64,000 nucleotides of DNA from Asaia prunellae JCM 25354 (lineage in GTDB: Bacteria > Pseudomonadota > Alphaproteobacteria > Acetobacterales > Acetobacteraceae): assembly GCF_000613885.1 (NCBI RefSeq), contig NZ_BAJV01000010.1, forward strand, positions 84,218 through 148,217, read 5' to 3'. The notes under the pieces are model-generated. The model was not told the origin of the DNA. It searched no databases and saw nothing but the letters and a program-made list of their open reading frames with translations. The translations under genes and the position numbers were made by a program. Positions 48,358 to 58,688 of this stretch are shown here, piece by piece. Each line of letters starts with the position of its first letter. Position 1 is the stretch's first letter.

Positions 48358-49855
48358 TCAGGGCGCCGCAAGCCAGAGGGGAACAAGTCCGGCATAGCAT
48401 GTCCCAAGCGCGCTGCGCGCTTCAGGGTCAAGTTGCGCGATGGCGCAGGCAAGCGCATCGACCTGTGGGGAATGCATCAGATCGAGGCCGAGCACGAAAT
48501 CACGCAGACTGTGACCTTTGCTGCGCAGGGCAAGATAGGAGCGCAGGGCTTCAGTATTTCTGTGATCCGGTTCGATCTCTTTGAGTTTTACAGGGAGTGT
48601 CTGTCCGGAATGCAGGCTGAGTGTACCGTCTTCCTGCTGTCCGATTCCAGTCCCATTCTCGGAGGTGACCAGATGGCAGAGTGCTGAGGAATCGGTGGTG
48701 ATCCTTACCGGTAACCAGCGAGTCAGGATCATGGTTTCAGGCGGGGGATTGTCACCGGCAGGCAGTATCAGAAATCCGGTTTGAGGATGATCCGGAGCGT
48801 GATCCTGAAGTTCCGCATTTTCGGTAACCAGAAAGACGGGGAGGTGGTCTGGCTCCATCGAACCGGAGGGGGCGAAATACAGACGCCCGGTCTGAGGGTT
48901 CTGGCTCAGGATTTCCCCTTTGGCATTCTCGATCAGGGTGTGATCAAGGCGGAGGGCTGTCGTGATGCTTCTGCGTTCTCGAATGGCAAAAATGCTATCA
49001 GGAAGAAAGCTGACGCTCAGCGTGTCGATATCCTGACGCAGGCGCCAGAAAAGCCTCTCAAAACCGGCACGTGCGATACGTGCCGCATGATGTCTTGTTG
49101 CGGGCAGGAAACGGAGTGCCGAGAAGTCCTCTTCATCATTACGATTGAAGTGTGTCCAGAGATCAGGCGCAACAACTCCGGAGGGGAGGCGCGCAAGACG
49201 ACGTGTGTAATGTACCCTGTTGCGTGCTACATAGTGCAGAATTCGTGCGCCTTCCCAGCTTGGGGCGGAAGTCTCATCGAAAGAAATCCCTGATGCTGCG
49301 ACATGGCGAGACTCCCCGAGAGCAAAATTGCTGCCGTCAAGCTTGTGGTCCCGGACTATACCGGGACGGATGAACAGCTTGCCCATGACGTGATCGGGGA
49401 AATCAAGCGGCGCGCGACGCGTATAGGCAGCAATGGGCGCCAAGCACTGGGGACGACGTGATTGTTTGAACCGAAAATGGACCAGTGCAGTGTAATGGCA
49501 TCGGCGTTTGCAAAGCGTTCGAGATAGGCGCCAACGGAGTTCTCATGCTCGAGATAGACATATTCGTCACTTTCGAGACAAATAATCCAGTCGAAACGCG
49601 AGCGACTGGCCTCAATGGCCTGACCGAAGGCCTCTGAGCGACGCTCAGCAAAACTACGGCCTTCATCAGCTGAGGCGCGTTGAACTTCAATCGGGTAGAG
49701 TCCTGCGGCGCAGTGAATGATTTCCCAGGTGCCATCGGTCGAATGATCGTCGATAATGATGAGGCGTCGAAGCCGAGAGCGATGTGATAGGCTATCCACC
49801 AACCGATGTCGTCTGCATCATTCTGGACGAAGAGTACGGCGGCGGCAGAGGCCAT
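48358..49855 (-). CDS. Glycosyltransferase (GT2/GT92-like), two frameshifts, with long C-terminal extension
   Basis: ATG 49855 has AGGAA upstream. The start, LFVQNDADDIGWWIAYHIAL, and IIIDDHSTDGTWEII with FDWIICLESDEYVYL are the marks of the family with an N-terminal ENE/D-D-I-x-E-W-like entry and a DxD-type motif. Breaks lie at 49763-49764 and 49441-49446; adding one base at each gives GFDA-LIIIDDHSTD and VVPS-ALAPIAAYTRRAPL and a 499-residue protein. Residues ~190-225 continue the family (VMGKLFIRPGIV, HKLDG), while the last ~230 residues match nothing I know. It probably adds sugars to a surface glycan. Confidence 0.78.
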
Positions 49856-49919
49856 ATCGGGCAATTCCTTTTTGTTTTTGCTTTCGCCAGGGATCATTAC
49901 CAGAGAGTCAGGTGCCGGA

Positions 49920-51722
49920 TTAGTCCATCTTGAGAGCGGCGAGGAAGGCACTCTGGGGAATTTCAACCTTACCGAACTGACGCATGCGCTTTTTGCCTTC
50001 CTTCTGTTTTTCCAGAAGCTTGCGTTTGCGTGAGATGTCACCACCATAGCATTTGGCTGTGACATCTTTCGAGAGGGCACCCAGTGTTTCTCGCGCAATG
50101 ATGCGTGAGCCTATCGAAGCCTGAATGGCGATCTTGAAAAGCTGGCGGGGAATCAGATCCTTGAGCTTGCCGCAAATGGCACGGCCGCGTGTTTCTGCCA
50201 CGGTACGATGGGCCACGAAGGCGAGTGCATCGACGGGTTCCTGATTGACCAGAATGGAGATGCGTACGAGGTCGCTCTCTTCATAACCGTCGATCTGGTA
50301 GTCGAAGCTGGCATAGCCGCGTGTCAGTGATTTGAGGCGGTCATAGAAATCGAATACAACCTCATTGAGGGGCAGGCGATAGACAGCCATGGCGCGGTTG
50401 CCGACATAGGTCAGATCCATCTGGATACCGCGACGTTCGCTGCAGAGGGTCAGCACGCTCCCGAGATATTCGTCCTGAACCAGAATGGTCGCCTTGATCC
50501 ACGGCTCCTCGATCTTCTCGATCTTGCCGGGGTCGGGCATGTCGGCAGGATTATGCAGATCTTCCTGCGTGCCGTTGGTCAGGTGCATCTTGTAGACGAC
50601 GGACGGGGCGGTCGCGATCAGATCGAGATTGAACTCGCGCGACAGACGCTCCTGGATAATCTCCAGATGCAGCAGGCCGAGGAAGCCACAGCGAAAGCCG
50701 AAGCCCAGAGCCGCCGAGGTTTCTGCCTCGAAATGGAACGAGGCGTCGTTCAGGCGTAGCTTGGCGAGCGAATCGCGCAACTTTTCGAAATCATCGGCGT
50801 CGATGGGAAAGAGACCGCACCACACCACGGGAATGGAGGGTTTGAACCCGGCCAGAGGCTTGTCGGCGGGTGTACGATCAAGAGTGACGGTGTCACCAAC
50901 AGCCACATCCGCGACGGTTTTGATCGCGGCGTTGATATAGCCCATCTCGCCCGGGCCAAGGGTCTCTACCGCCGTCATCTTGGGCAGGAACACACCAACC
51001 TGATCGACATGATAGGTTGAACCTGCCTGCATCATGCGTATCTTGTCGCCGCGTTTGAGCGTGCCTTCCATGATGCGCACGAGAATGATGACGCCAAGAT
51101 AGGGGTCGTACCAGCTGTCGACGAGCAGAGCCTGAAGGGGCTTGTTGGGATCCCCTTTCGGCGGGGGCAGGCGTGTCACGAGGGCTTCGAGCACGCCTTC
51201 GATATTGAGTCCGGTCTTGGCCGAAACCTCAACGGCATCATCGGCCGGGATGCCAACCACTTCCTCGATCTGGGCGCGCACGCGCTCGACATCGGCGGCA
51301 GGGAGATCGACCTTGTTGAGAACCGGAACGATCTCGTGATTGGCGTCGATGGCCTGATAGACATTGGCGAGTGTCTGCGCCTCGACGCCCTGTGAGGCAT
51401 CGACGACCAGAATCGACCCTTCGCAGGCGGCAAGGCTGCGGCTGACTTCATAGGCAAAATCGACATGGCCCGGCGTGTCCATGAGGTTCAGGATATAGGT
51501 TTTGCCATCCTTGGCCGGGTAGGTCAGGCGCACGGTCTGCGCCTTGATGGTGATGCCGCGCTCCTGCTCCAGCTCCATATTGTCCAGAACCTGCTCTTTC
51601 ATCTCACGGGCTGTGAGCGCACCGCAGGCCTGGATCAACCGGTCAGCCAGCGTGGACTTTCCATGGTCGATATGCGCGATGATCGAGAAATTGCGGATCT
51701 GGGAGAGGGGCGTGCCGGTCAT
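49920..51722 (-). CDS. lepA: Elongation factor 4 (LepA GTPase)
   Basis: From ATG 51722 the protein has 600 residues, the normal LepA length, starting [20 protein letters not shown]; an in-frame ATG at 51758 would add 12 residues, and neither has a clear Shine-Dalgarno sequence. GTPase motifs are [21 protein letters not shown] and NKVDLP. The LepA-specific C-terminal domain is present, with [19 protein letters not shown] near the end. It acts on stalled or assembling ribosomes. All neighbours run in the same direction. Confidence 0.96.
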   Translation of the reverse strand: MTGTPLSQIRNFSIIAHIDHGKSTLADRLIQACGALTAREMKEQVLDNMELEQERGITIKAQTVRLTYPAKDGKTYILNLMDTPGHVDFAYEVSRSLAACEGSILVVDASQGVEAQTLANVYQAIDANHEIVPVLNKVDLPAADVERVRAQIEEVVGIPADDAVEVSAKTGLNIEGVLEALVTRLPPPKGDPNKPLQALLVDSWYDPYLGVIILVRIMEGTLKRGDKIRMMQAGSTYHVDQVGVFLPKMTAVETLGPGEMGYINAAIKTVADVAVGDTVTLDRTPADKPLAGFKPSIPVVWCGLFPIDADDFEKLRDSLAKLRLNDASFHFEAETSAALGFGFRCGFLGLLHLEIIQERLSREFNLDLIATAPSVVYKMHLTNGTQEDLHNPADMPDPGKIEKIEEPWIKATILVQDEYLGSVLTLCSERRGIQMDLTYVGNRAMAVYRLPLNEVVFDFYDRLKSLTRGYASFDYQIDGYEESDLVRISILVNQEPVDALAFVAHRTVAETRGRAICGKLKDLIPRQLFKIAIQASIGSRIIARETLGALSKDVTAKCYGGDISRKRKLLEKQKEGKKRMRQFGKVEIPQSAFLAALKMD

Positions 51723-51821
51723 GGCGCGATACATAAGCGATTGCGCCGTTCTTGTCATTGGGGAGAAACCGGCAGGATGCGATTTCTCCCCGTCATTCTG
51801 CTGTTGCGTCTACGTGGCTGA

Positions 51822-52829
51822 TCAGCGGTCGGTCAGGCGAAATTCGATGCGTCGGTTGCGGGCGAAGGCTGCTGCCGTATTGCCCTGATCGAGAGGCTGG
51901 TAGTCGGAGAAGCCGGTTGCTGCGAGGTGATGCGGGTCGATACCCTCCTTGACCAGCACCTTGACCACAGTGATGGCGCGCGCGCTTGACAGCTCCCAGT
52001 TGCTCGGAAAGGCGGTATGGATCGGCTGCCTGTCGGCATGGCCGTCAATACGCAGGATCCAGGGGATATCCTTCGGAATCTGGTTTGAGACCTGCTTGAA
52101 GGTATGGGCCAGAGCGGCGATCTCCTTCTCACCTTCCGGTGTCAGGTCGGCGCTGCCTTGCGGAAAGAGAATGGAACTCTGGAAGACGAATCGGTCGCCG
52201 ACGATTTCCACGCCTTTCTGGTTCTTCAGCACATCCTGCAGACGGCCGAAGAACTCCGAGCGATACCGCTTGAGCTGGTTGACCCTGTCGGCGAGCGCCA
52301 CGTTGAGCTTGTTACCCAGATCGGTGATCTGCTGATCCCGCGCAGTGACATCCTTTTTGGCGATGTCCAGCGCCTGACCGATGGCGAGAAGCTGCTGATT
52401 GAGCTGTTCGAGCTGCGACTTCAGCTGGGCGATGCTGGCCTGATCGGATTGTGTGGCCTGACCGGCTGCGGCCAGAGCCTGTTCCTTTTCAGCAATGGTG
52501 CCGTTCAGTGTGGCGAGTTGCTGGGTCAGGACATCGGACTGACGTCTGGCGCTGTCACGATCGGTGGTCAGGCTTGCTACCATCGCGTTGAGCTGGGTGT
52601 TCTTGTCTTCTGTCATTGAGAGCGTGTGCTGCAACGCAGCCAGTTGCTGACGCAGCTCGTCCAGCGAATGGGTACGCTTGCTGAGCGCCACGGACAGGAA
52701 TTGCTGGCCGAGAACAAAGACCAGCAACACGAAGGTCACCACCATCAGCAGGGTGGAGAGCGCATCCACATAACCGGGCCAGGCATTGAGTTCCCCACCA
52801 TGGGAACTGCGTCGGGAGCGTCGTGCCAT
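51822..52829 (-). CDS. MotB/OmpA-like peptidoglycan-binding membrane protein
   Basis: The protein has 335 residues. One transmembrane segment near residues 24-46 follows WPGYVDALSTLLMVVTFVLL, a MotB-like arrangement with an Asp at the membrane edge. Residues ~50-190 are a long coiled coil rich in Gln. Residues ~215-333 are an OmpA/MotB domain that binds peptidoglycan (LRIDGHADRQPI, NWELSSARA, NRRIEFRL). The MotA-like gene lies 15 bases upstream. Together they look like a proton-driven stator-type pair; no flagellar genes are nearby. Confidence 0.85.
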   Translation of the reverse strand: MARRSRRSSHGGELNAWPGYVDALSTLLMVVTFVLLVFVLGQQFLSVALSKRTHSLDELRQQLAALQHTLSMTEDKNTQLNAMVASLTTDRDSARRQSDVLTQQLATLNGTIAEKEQALAAAGQATQSDQASIAQLKSQLEQLNQQLLAIGQALDIAKKDVTARDQQITDLGNKLNVALADRVNQLKRYRSEFFGRLQDVLKNQKGVEIVGDRFVFQSSILFPQGSADLTPEGEKEIAALAHTFKQVSNQIPKDIPWILRIDGHADRQPIHTAFPSNWELSSARAITVVKVLVKEGIDPHHLAATGFSDYQPLDQGNTAAAFARNRRIEFRLTDR

Positions 52830-52844
52830 GAAAGCCGCCTTGCC

Positions 52845-54016
52845 TTACTGTGCTGCCGGAGGAACGGCAGCAGCGCCATTGGGACTGGTTGCGGCAATGG
52901 TTCGTGCCAGAACACGCAGATCGTTGCGAATCTCACCAGCCATCTGGCGCGGCCGCTGTGAAGCTCGTCGATCAGACGAACGATATGTCCTTCAATCCGG
53001 CTGAACTGCTCACGGCTGTCTTTCGCATCATTGAAAGCGGCTGTTCCGGGAGTTGCGGCCTCGCCGACATGTTTGAGGAACGGGCCGAGCAGGGCCTGAC
53101 CTTCGGCAACGCGGTTCATCATTTTCTGGTTGGACTGGAGCAGATCCGTCATGGCCTTGAGACGCTCCTGCAGGCCGTCCATGACCTGAAGCTGCTGCAT
53201 CCGGCTTTCTTCGCTGCGCGAGACGACATTCTGCAGCGTTTCAAGATTTTCAGCCGTCTGTTCCAGCAGGGCCTGAACATAGGCAGGGACAGAGGCGTCG
53301 CCTCCTTCAATCAGCGCGCCGCCCTGCTTGGTAATACCGACCAGCCATTCCTCGACTTCGTTAAAGAAGCGGTTCTGTGCCTGACCGGCATTGAGATCGA
53401 GAAAGCCGAGGATCAGCGCGCCCGCAAGACCGAACATGGAGCCGGAGAAAGCCGTGGACATGCCCTTGAGTGGTTCGGCGAGACCTGTTTTGAGCTGGCC
53501 GAACATGGCATCGAGATTGCCGTCGCCGACGCTCATGCCTCCGATGACGCCTGCAATGGAACTGACTGTCAGAAGAAGGCCGTAGAATGTGCCGAGCAGG
53601 CCGAGATAGATCAGCAGACTGGTCATATAGCGCGAGATGTCACGCGATTCGTCCAGGCGGCCTGACAGGCTGTCGAGCGTGGCCTGAGCCGATTGATGCG
53701 ACAAGCTCAGCCGCCCCGTCGAGGTGCGCGCTGCCAGATTGCGCGCCAGTGCACCAAGCAGGCGTGGTGGCGCAGGCTGGGCGAGGCCAGTGCGGTTGAC
53801 CCGTAACTGATCAACCCATTTCACCTCGGGCATCAGGCGCAGGACGGTACGCAGATTCCAGAGAATGCCAATGACCAGCACGCCCAGAATCAGTCCGTCG
53901 AGTGCCGGGTTCGCAAAGAAGGCGGCATAGAGCGTCTTGCTCAGCAGAGCGGCGACAGCTGCCACGAGAATCAGAAAGATTCCCATGCGCAGAAGATAAA
54001 GCGTCGGGCGGGTCAT
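52845..54016 (-). CDS. MotA/TolQ/ExbB-like proton-channel protein, frameshifted
   Basis: ATG 54016 overlaps the end of the OmpA-like gene. Two transmembrane segments lie near residues 9-28 and 38-55, and two more in YMTSLLIYLGLLGTFYGLLL and MSTAFSGSMFGLAGALILGF, the conserved MotA/ExbB pair. A long helical tail of about 150 residues follows. The last 35 codons are out of frame; one base missing at about 52945-52949 restores RGQMAGEIRNDLRVLART and a stop at 52845, giving 390 residues. Partner of the MotB-like protein. Confidence 0.83.
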
Positions 54017-54824
54017 GGTGTGGAGGTCCTCGGGACAGTTCCGAACTGGGCTTCCGAAGTCGGTGCAGCAATGCTGCTTCGGCGATGATGTCGAGACGAT
54101 CAGGCGGGTTGGCATCTGCGGCGGCAAGGCCGGTAGCGCGCGGATAGATGCGCGTCGTGGCAATGCCCTCGCGTATCAGAAGTGAGCGCACGGCAAGAGC
54201 GCGCGCCAGAGCAATGCGCCGTGGAGTGGACAGATCTTCGGTCGAGCCGCTGGCCGAGGCCCAGAGTGTGACACGAAGTGTCGGCTGTTGTGCGAGTTTT
54301 CTGGCTTCTTCCCTGATCGCATCGATCATGGATTGCGTCATGCCGCTGCTATTGGCGGCAAAAACGATGCGCAATCCATTGGGGCGTTGCTCGATTTCGC
54401 CCTTGGCTGCAGGGTCGGGCTTGATATCTTCAGGGGGAACCGGGGGATGGGTCGGCACTTTTACGCCGGGAGGCGGAATGACGACGGGGCGCGGCGGCTG
54501 CGCCGGCACATCGGGCGGGAGGCCGACGCGCTGTGCTGCCGGGGCGCGAGCTGAGGGAGGGGATGCTTTCCTGTCGCCGGACGTTGCCGAAGGCTTGTCG
54601 CTCACTGCCTGTTTCTTGGCAGATTCATGCGATTGGGCATGGGCTGCCTTCTCGGCGTGAGTTTTACCGGCTGGCGTTTTCTTTACGGATTCAGGCTTGT
54701 GCGGCGTTGCGGCAGGCAGCGCATCGTCGTTTGAGGTGACCTGTGCCGCTGCGGGCAGGGAGGTCAGCAGGACGGCCGGAAGACCGGCCGAGCACAGGAG
54801 GGAGAGAAGGATCGGCCGTTTCAT
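54013..54824 (-). CDS. Exported OmpA-like protein with Pro/Ala/Lys-rich spacer, probable frameshift at the end
   Basis: Residues 1-28 are a Sec signal peptide (KRPILLSLLCSAGLPAVLL ... AAAQ). Residues ~35-145 are low-complexity, Lys/Ala- then Pro-rich, fit for spanning the periplasm. Residues ~150-245 form a degenerate OmpA-type domain (LRIVFAANSSGMTQSMIDAI, TPRRIALARALAVRSLLI). As written the frame runs on for 67 residues into the MotA-like gene; one added A at 54072 gives AAIAAPTSEAQF and a stop in an ATGA overlap with the next start, 270 residues. That end fits the operon better. Confidence 0.72.
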
Positions 54825-54964
54825 GACCGGGCGATCCTAATCGTGCTGGCCCTGCTCCGGCAATGGGGAATGACGCGCTGCGGCTTCTGGTTCCCTGGAT
54901 GTGCAGTTTTTTTTGCAACAGGCCGTGCCGGGCGCAAGGCCTGTCGTTCAGGAGAAAGGGTATT

Positions 54965-55795
54965 TCAGGCTTTGCGGGTCAGGGCGTCGAGGACGATCTT
55001 GCGGATCTGCCCGTGCAGATTGCCGTTTCCTGCAATGAGCGTGACGTCATTGTCGAGGTCGGTGATTTCCAGTCCTTCCGGGTCAGTCACATAGCCGCCA
55101 GCTTCTCGCACGATCAGAAGGCCGGCAGCGCAATCCCACGGTTTGAGGCCGATTTCCCAGAACGCTTCGTAACGGCCTGCTGCCACCCAGGCGAGGTCGA
55201 GTGCTGCTGCGCCAAAGCGCCGGAAGCCTGCCACGTATGGCATGAGTGCAGCCAGTGTGCGACCGAAGGGTAAGCGGTGATCCGTCGGTGTTTTGGCAAA
55301 GGGAATACCGGTGGCGATAAGGGATTCGGAGAGGTCACGACGGGCGGAAACGCGGATGCGACGCTCGTTGAGGAAGGCACCGACGCCCTTCTCGGCCCAG
55401 AACATCTCGTTTGCAGCCGGATTATAGACCATCGCTGCGGCAATTTCGGTCGAGCCGTCGGGGTGACGGCGCTGGAGCGCGATCGAAATGGCCCATTGCG
55501 GAATGCCGTGCAGGAAGTTCGAGGTGCCGTCGAGCGGATCGACGATCCAGCGCCAGGTCCAGTTATCGCCACCCGAACTACCGCTTTCTTCCATCAGGAA
55601 GGCATAGCCGGGGCGTGCGCGTGCCAGTTCATCACGGATTGTCTGTTCGGCACGCAGATCGGCCTGCGAGACGAAGTCGCCCGGCCCCTTGATGCTGACC
55701 TGAAGCTGCTCGACTTCCGCGAAATCGCGCAGGAGGCGTTTGGCTGCCTTTTGCGCAGCATTCTGCATGACGGTCATATGCGGCGAGAGGCGCAT
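54965..55795 (-). CDS. Inositol monophosphatase-family protein
   Basis: The protein has 276 residues from ATG 55795; the upstream extension is not conserved-looking. WRWIVDPLDGTSNFLHGIPQ carries the metal-binding Asp residues, FLMEESGSSGGD the first Glu, and KPWDCAAGLLIVREAGG the last metal-site Asp. Family members dephosphorylate inositol-1-phosphate or similar sugars. Position just after efp on the same strand suggests co-transcription (gap ~120 bases). Exact substrate unknown. Confidence 0.9.
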   Translation of the reverse strand: MRLSPHMTVMQNAAQKAAKRLLRDFAEVEQLQVSIKGPGDFVSQADLRAEQTIRDELARARPGYAFLMEESGSSGGDNWTWRWIVDPLDGTSNFLHGIPQWAISIALQRRHPDGSTEIAAAMVYNPAANEMFWAEKGVGAFLNERRIRVSARRDLSESLIATGIPFAKTPTDHRLPFGRTLAALMPYVAGFRRFGAAALDLAWVAAGRYEAFWEIGLKPWDCAAGLLIVREAGGYVTDPEGLEITDLDNDVTLIAGNGNLHGQIRKIVLDALTRKA

Positions 55796-55914
55796 GGCGA
55801 TAATCCTGATGAAAGATTTTGAAAGAGCAGGGGTAGTCGGTCGAAACGGAACCGGGTTGCGCCGGTTCCGTGAAGGGGCGCGAGGGTCAACCTCATGCGC
55901 CCCGATAGGCAAGA

Positions 55915-56478
55915 TTACTTGGCGCGCTCGACATAGGAAGCGTCATCCGTGCGGACAACGACGCGCTCGCCAGCCTCAATGAAGGGCGGCACCATGGTCT
56001 TGACGCCATTGGACAGCATGGCGGGCTTGTAGGACGAGCTTGCCGTCTGGCCCTTGACCACCGGGTCGGCTTCGGTGATTTCTAGCGTCACGTGCGGCGG
56101 CAGCGAAACACCGACAGGGTCGCTTTCCACCAGCTTCACGCTCAGGGCCATATTGTCCTGCAGGAAGGGCAGCTGATCACCGAAGATATCCTTGTGCAGC
56201 ATGACCTGCTCGAAGGTTTCCGGATCCATCAGGACGATGTTGTCGCCGTCCGTGTAGGAATAGTTGTAGTCCTTGTCTTCCGTCATCAGGCGTTCGACGG
56301 TGTCAGCCGTACGCCAGCGTTCGTTGGTCTTGTTGCCCGTGTTGAGGTCGCGCATTTCAACCTGAATGAACGCACCGCCCTTGCCCGGCGTGATGATCTG
56401 CTGCTTGAGAACCGTCCAGCGACGACCGTCATGCTCAATAACCTGTCCGGCGCGAATCAGGTTTGCCTGCTGCTTCAT
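55915..56478 (-). CDS. efp: Translation elongation factor P
   Basis: The protein has 187 residues, standard length. IITPGKGGAFIQVEMRDL holds the loop that contacts the P-site tRNA; Lys33 is at the position that is beta-lysylated in other bacteria. KDYNYSYTDGDNIVLMDPET and LPPHVTLEITEADPVVKG are OB-domain signatures. EF-P rescues ribosomes stalled at polyproline. The modification genes epmB and epmA lie about 1.1 kb away, with a secreted nuclease gene in between. Confidence 0.97.
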   Translation of the reverse strand: MKQQANLIRAGQVIEHDGRRWTVLKQQIITPGKGGAFIQVEMRDLNTGNKTNERWRTADTVERLMTEDKDYNYSYTDGDNIVLMDPETFEQVMLHKDIFGDQLPFLQDNMALSVKLVESDPVGVSLPPHVTLEITEADPVVKGQTASSSYKPAMLSNGVKTMVPPFIEAGERVVVRTDDASYVERAK

Positions 56479-56725
56479 GGAAGAAAGATCCCGGGAATCG
56501 TGAGGTGAATACGACGGGTCTGTGCCGCCGTGAAAGGCGGGTTTCTAACGAAGCAGGCGCTCGAGAGCAAGCGAGATGGAGCTGGGAGCAGTAAAGGACG
56601 AGAGACTGTCCGCTTTATCATGGGGCTGGTCAGAAGAGGGTCGTTCTATCGGGTCACGGTTCGGGAACATCCTGAGCGAAAGGGAAAGGTTGTCTGTCTA
56701 GGGCCTGAAAGCTAGGAGCGCATGA

Positions 56726-57577
56726 ATGATTATGCGCATGTCCGTTCTCTGTTGTCTGATCCTGTTTTGTCGACCGGCACTGGCGACAGAATGTTCCCGG
56801 CTTTTTCTGGATGGCGTGGCCCCGAGTCTTGCAGCTCCGGCGCCAATGGAACGCGATACCCTTCTGTGTAACCGTGATTTTGCAGTCATGGTCTCCGGCA
56901 TGACGCACGAACCGGTCTGGGCTGCAGAGCATCTGACACGCGATGCGATACGCTCGGCGCAGCATGAATTACGTCAGGGCGTATTCCATGAAGAGACCCG
57001 TCAGCCCGCTGCGGATCGGGCGCGGCTTGCAGATTACCAGCGTTCAGGTTTCGATCGTGGGCATATGGCGCCGAGTGGCGATGCACCAACCCGGGTTTCG
57101 CAGCAGGAAAGCTTTTCTCTTGCCAACATGGTGCCTCAATCGCCCGATCTGAACCGCGGGCTTTGGGCGGGTATCGAAAAGCAGGTTCGTGAACTCGTTT
57201 TGTCGGAGGGCGAAGCCTATGTAGTGACGGGGCCTGCCTATCATCTGGCTTCTCCGGCTGTAATCGGTGCCAATGCCCTGCCTGTTCCGAGTTCTGTCTG
57301 GAAAGCGGTCTATCTGCCGGGACGCAAGGCACTCTCGGTTTATGTCTGCAAGAACAGCCTCACCCCGAGCTGCACCCAGGTGCCGGTAGCGGCCCTGATG
57401 CGAGTAACCGGGGTCAATCCTTTTCCTTCTCTTGCTGCGTCAATGTACGGAACAATAACGAAATTGCCTGACCCACAGGCTCAGCCATACCATGTCTCCC
57501 CCAAGTTCCGCCGTTTGACCATGCAGGTCATGAAACGCTTTCTGCGTGAGATGATGTCAGGCAATTCACCTCTCTGA
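56726..57577 (+). CDS. Secreted DNA/RNA non-specific endonuclease (NucA-like)
   Basis: The protein has 283 residues from an ATG with AGGAG 7 bases upstream. Residues 1-21 form a signal peptide (RMSVLCCLILFCRPALA). The His-Asn catalytic region is intact: FDRGHMAPSGDA with the catalytic His and SFSLANMVPQSPDLNRGLW with the metal-binding Asn. YVVTGPAYH follows, as in the family. The protein probably degrades nucleic acids outside the cell or in the periplasm. Cys pairs fit an oxidising compartment. Confidence 0.92.
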   Translation: MIMRMSVLCCLILFCRPALATECSRLFLDGVAPSLAAPAPMERDTLLCNRDFAVMVSGMTHEPVWAAEHLTRDAIRSAQHELRQGVFHEETRQPAADRARLADYQRSGFDRGHMAPSGDAPTRVSQQESFSLANMVPQSPDLNRGLWAGIEKQVRELVLSEGEAYVVTGPAYHLASPAVIGANALPVPSSVWKAVYLPGRKALSVYVCKNSLTPSCTQVPVAALMRVTGVNPFPSLAASMYGTITKLPDPQAQPYHVSPKFRRLTMQVMKRFLREMMSGNSPL

Positions 57578-58636
57578 GCAGGTGAGCTCCGGTTGCGGGT
57601 GATCGAGCCTATGGGGAATGCCAGAGGGGTCGCGAACCTGGCCGGGATGGGTGTCCGGGCGATAGTAATCCGGTCCGAGGGGTACTTTGCCGGCACCGCC
57701 CGGTATGTCCAGCACATAGGTCGGCCAAGCCAGGCCTGTTACTCTTCCACGCAGTTTGGCCAGAAGGGCGCGGCCTTCGTCGATAGGCACATGGAAATGT
57801 GACGTGCCGGGAGCCGGGTCGAGCTGATGCAGGTAATAGGGCTTGATTCGTGCTGTAACAAACGCACGAAGCAAGGCTTCCAGCGCTTGTTCTGTATCGT
57901 TCACACCACGCAGAAGAACTGACTGACTCAGCACAGGAATGGCTCGGCTCTGGATCTGACGCAGTGCCATACGGGCGTTGGGGGTAAGTTCACTTGCGTG
58001 ATTGGCGTGAAGTACGACCCACATGGCGCGGTCGGTTTCAAGGGCATCAAGCAGTGCGGGGGTGATCCGGCTGGGGTCGGCGACCGGTACTCGGCTATGG
58101 ATCCGGATGGTCTGGATATGTGGTATGGCCGATAATGCACTGATGATGTGTTTGAGCCGTCTTGGGCTCAGCATCAGGGGGTCACCGCCAGTCAGGATGA
58201 TCTCACTGATATCCGGGTGATCGGTAATCCAGCCGAGGGCCGTGGCCAGAGCCTTATCTGACAACAGCCCGCCATCCGGGCCGACATGCTCACGGCGGAA
58301 ACAGAAGCGGCAATAGAGCGGGCAAATCAGGAGCGGTTTGAGCAGCGCACGGTCCTGATAGCGATGTACGATACCTGGAACGGGCGAGAGAGCGTCATCG
58401 CCTATCGGGTCCTGCATTTCCCATGGTGCTGTAGTGAGTTCGGCCGGGCTCGGGACCACCTGACGGCCTATCGGATCGTCGGGATGGTTAATGAGCGCGA
58501 GAAACTCGGCAGGGATAGCTGTCGAAAAGGTCTTGGCCACGTCCTCGAGTGCGTTGCTCTGCTCCGGAGATACGAGACCATGAGCGACGAGCTGTGCCAC
58601 GCTGCGCAATGTGGGGGGATTGACCTTTTCTGCCAT
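57566..58636 (-). CDS. epmB: EF-P beta-lysylation protein EpmB (radical SAM lysine 2,3-aminomutase family)
   Basis: The protein has 356 residues from ATG 58636, close to the EpmB length. CPLYCRFCFRREHVG carries the CxxxCxxC cluster that binds the iron-sulfur centre. EIILTGGDPLMLSPRRLKHI and RIHSRVPVADPSRI are PLP/substrate-region segments of the aminomutase family, and PYYLHQLDPAPGTSHF is near the PLP Lys region. It isomerises L-lysine to (R)-beta-lysine for EF-P. It is divergent from epmA with a 52-base gap. Confidence 0.92.
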   Translation of the reverse strand: MAEKVNPPTLRSVAQLVAHGLVSPEQSNALEDVAKTFSTAIPAEFLALINHPDDPIGRQVVPSPAELTTAPWEMQDPIGDDALSPVPGIVHRYQDRALLKPLLICPLYCRFCFRREHVGPDGGLLSDKALATALGWITDHPDISEIILTGGDPLMLSPRRLKHIISALSAIPHIQTIRIHSRVPVADPSRITPALLDALETDRAMWVVLHANHASELTPNARMALRQIQSRAIPVLSQSVLLRGVNDTEQALEALLRAFVTARIKPYYLHQLDPAPGTSHFHVPIDEGRALLAKLRGRVTGLAWPTYVLDIPGGAGKVPLGPDYYRPDTHPGQVRDPSGIPHRLDHPQPELTCSER

Positions 58637-58688
58637 CAGGCGGCTGTACTGCAATCCGCTGAGTTTTCGCAACCGGAGAGCGCTTATC

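Noticed and set aside
51822..54824. A Zorya-type antiphage system
   Set aside because: Only MotA/MotB-like proteins are present; the effector genes zorC, zorD or zorE are not, and the neighbours are housekeeping genes.
54918..54951. Terminator hairpin ACAGGCC/GGCCTGT behind the inositol-phosphatase gene
   Set aside because: On the strand of the gene the stem is followed by A residues, not T, so it does not fit a Rho-independent terminator.
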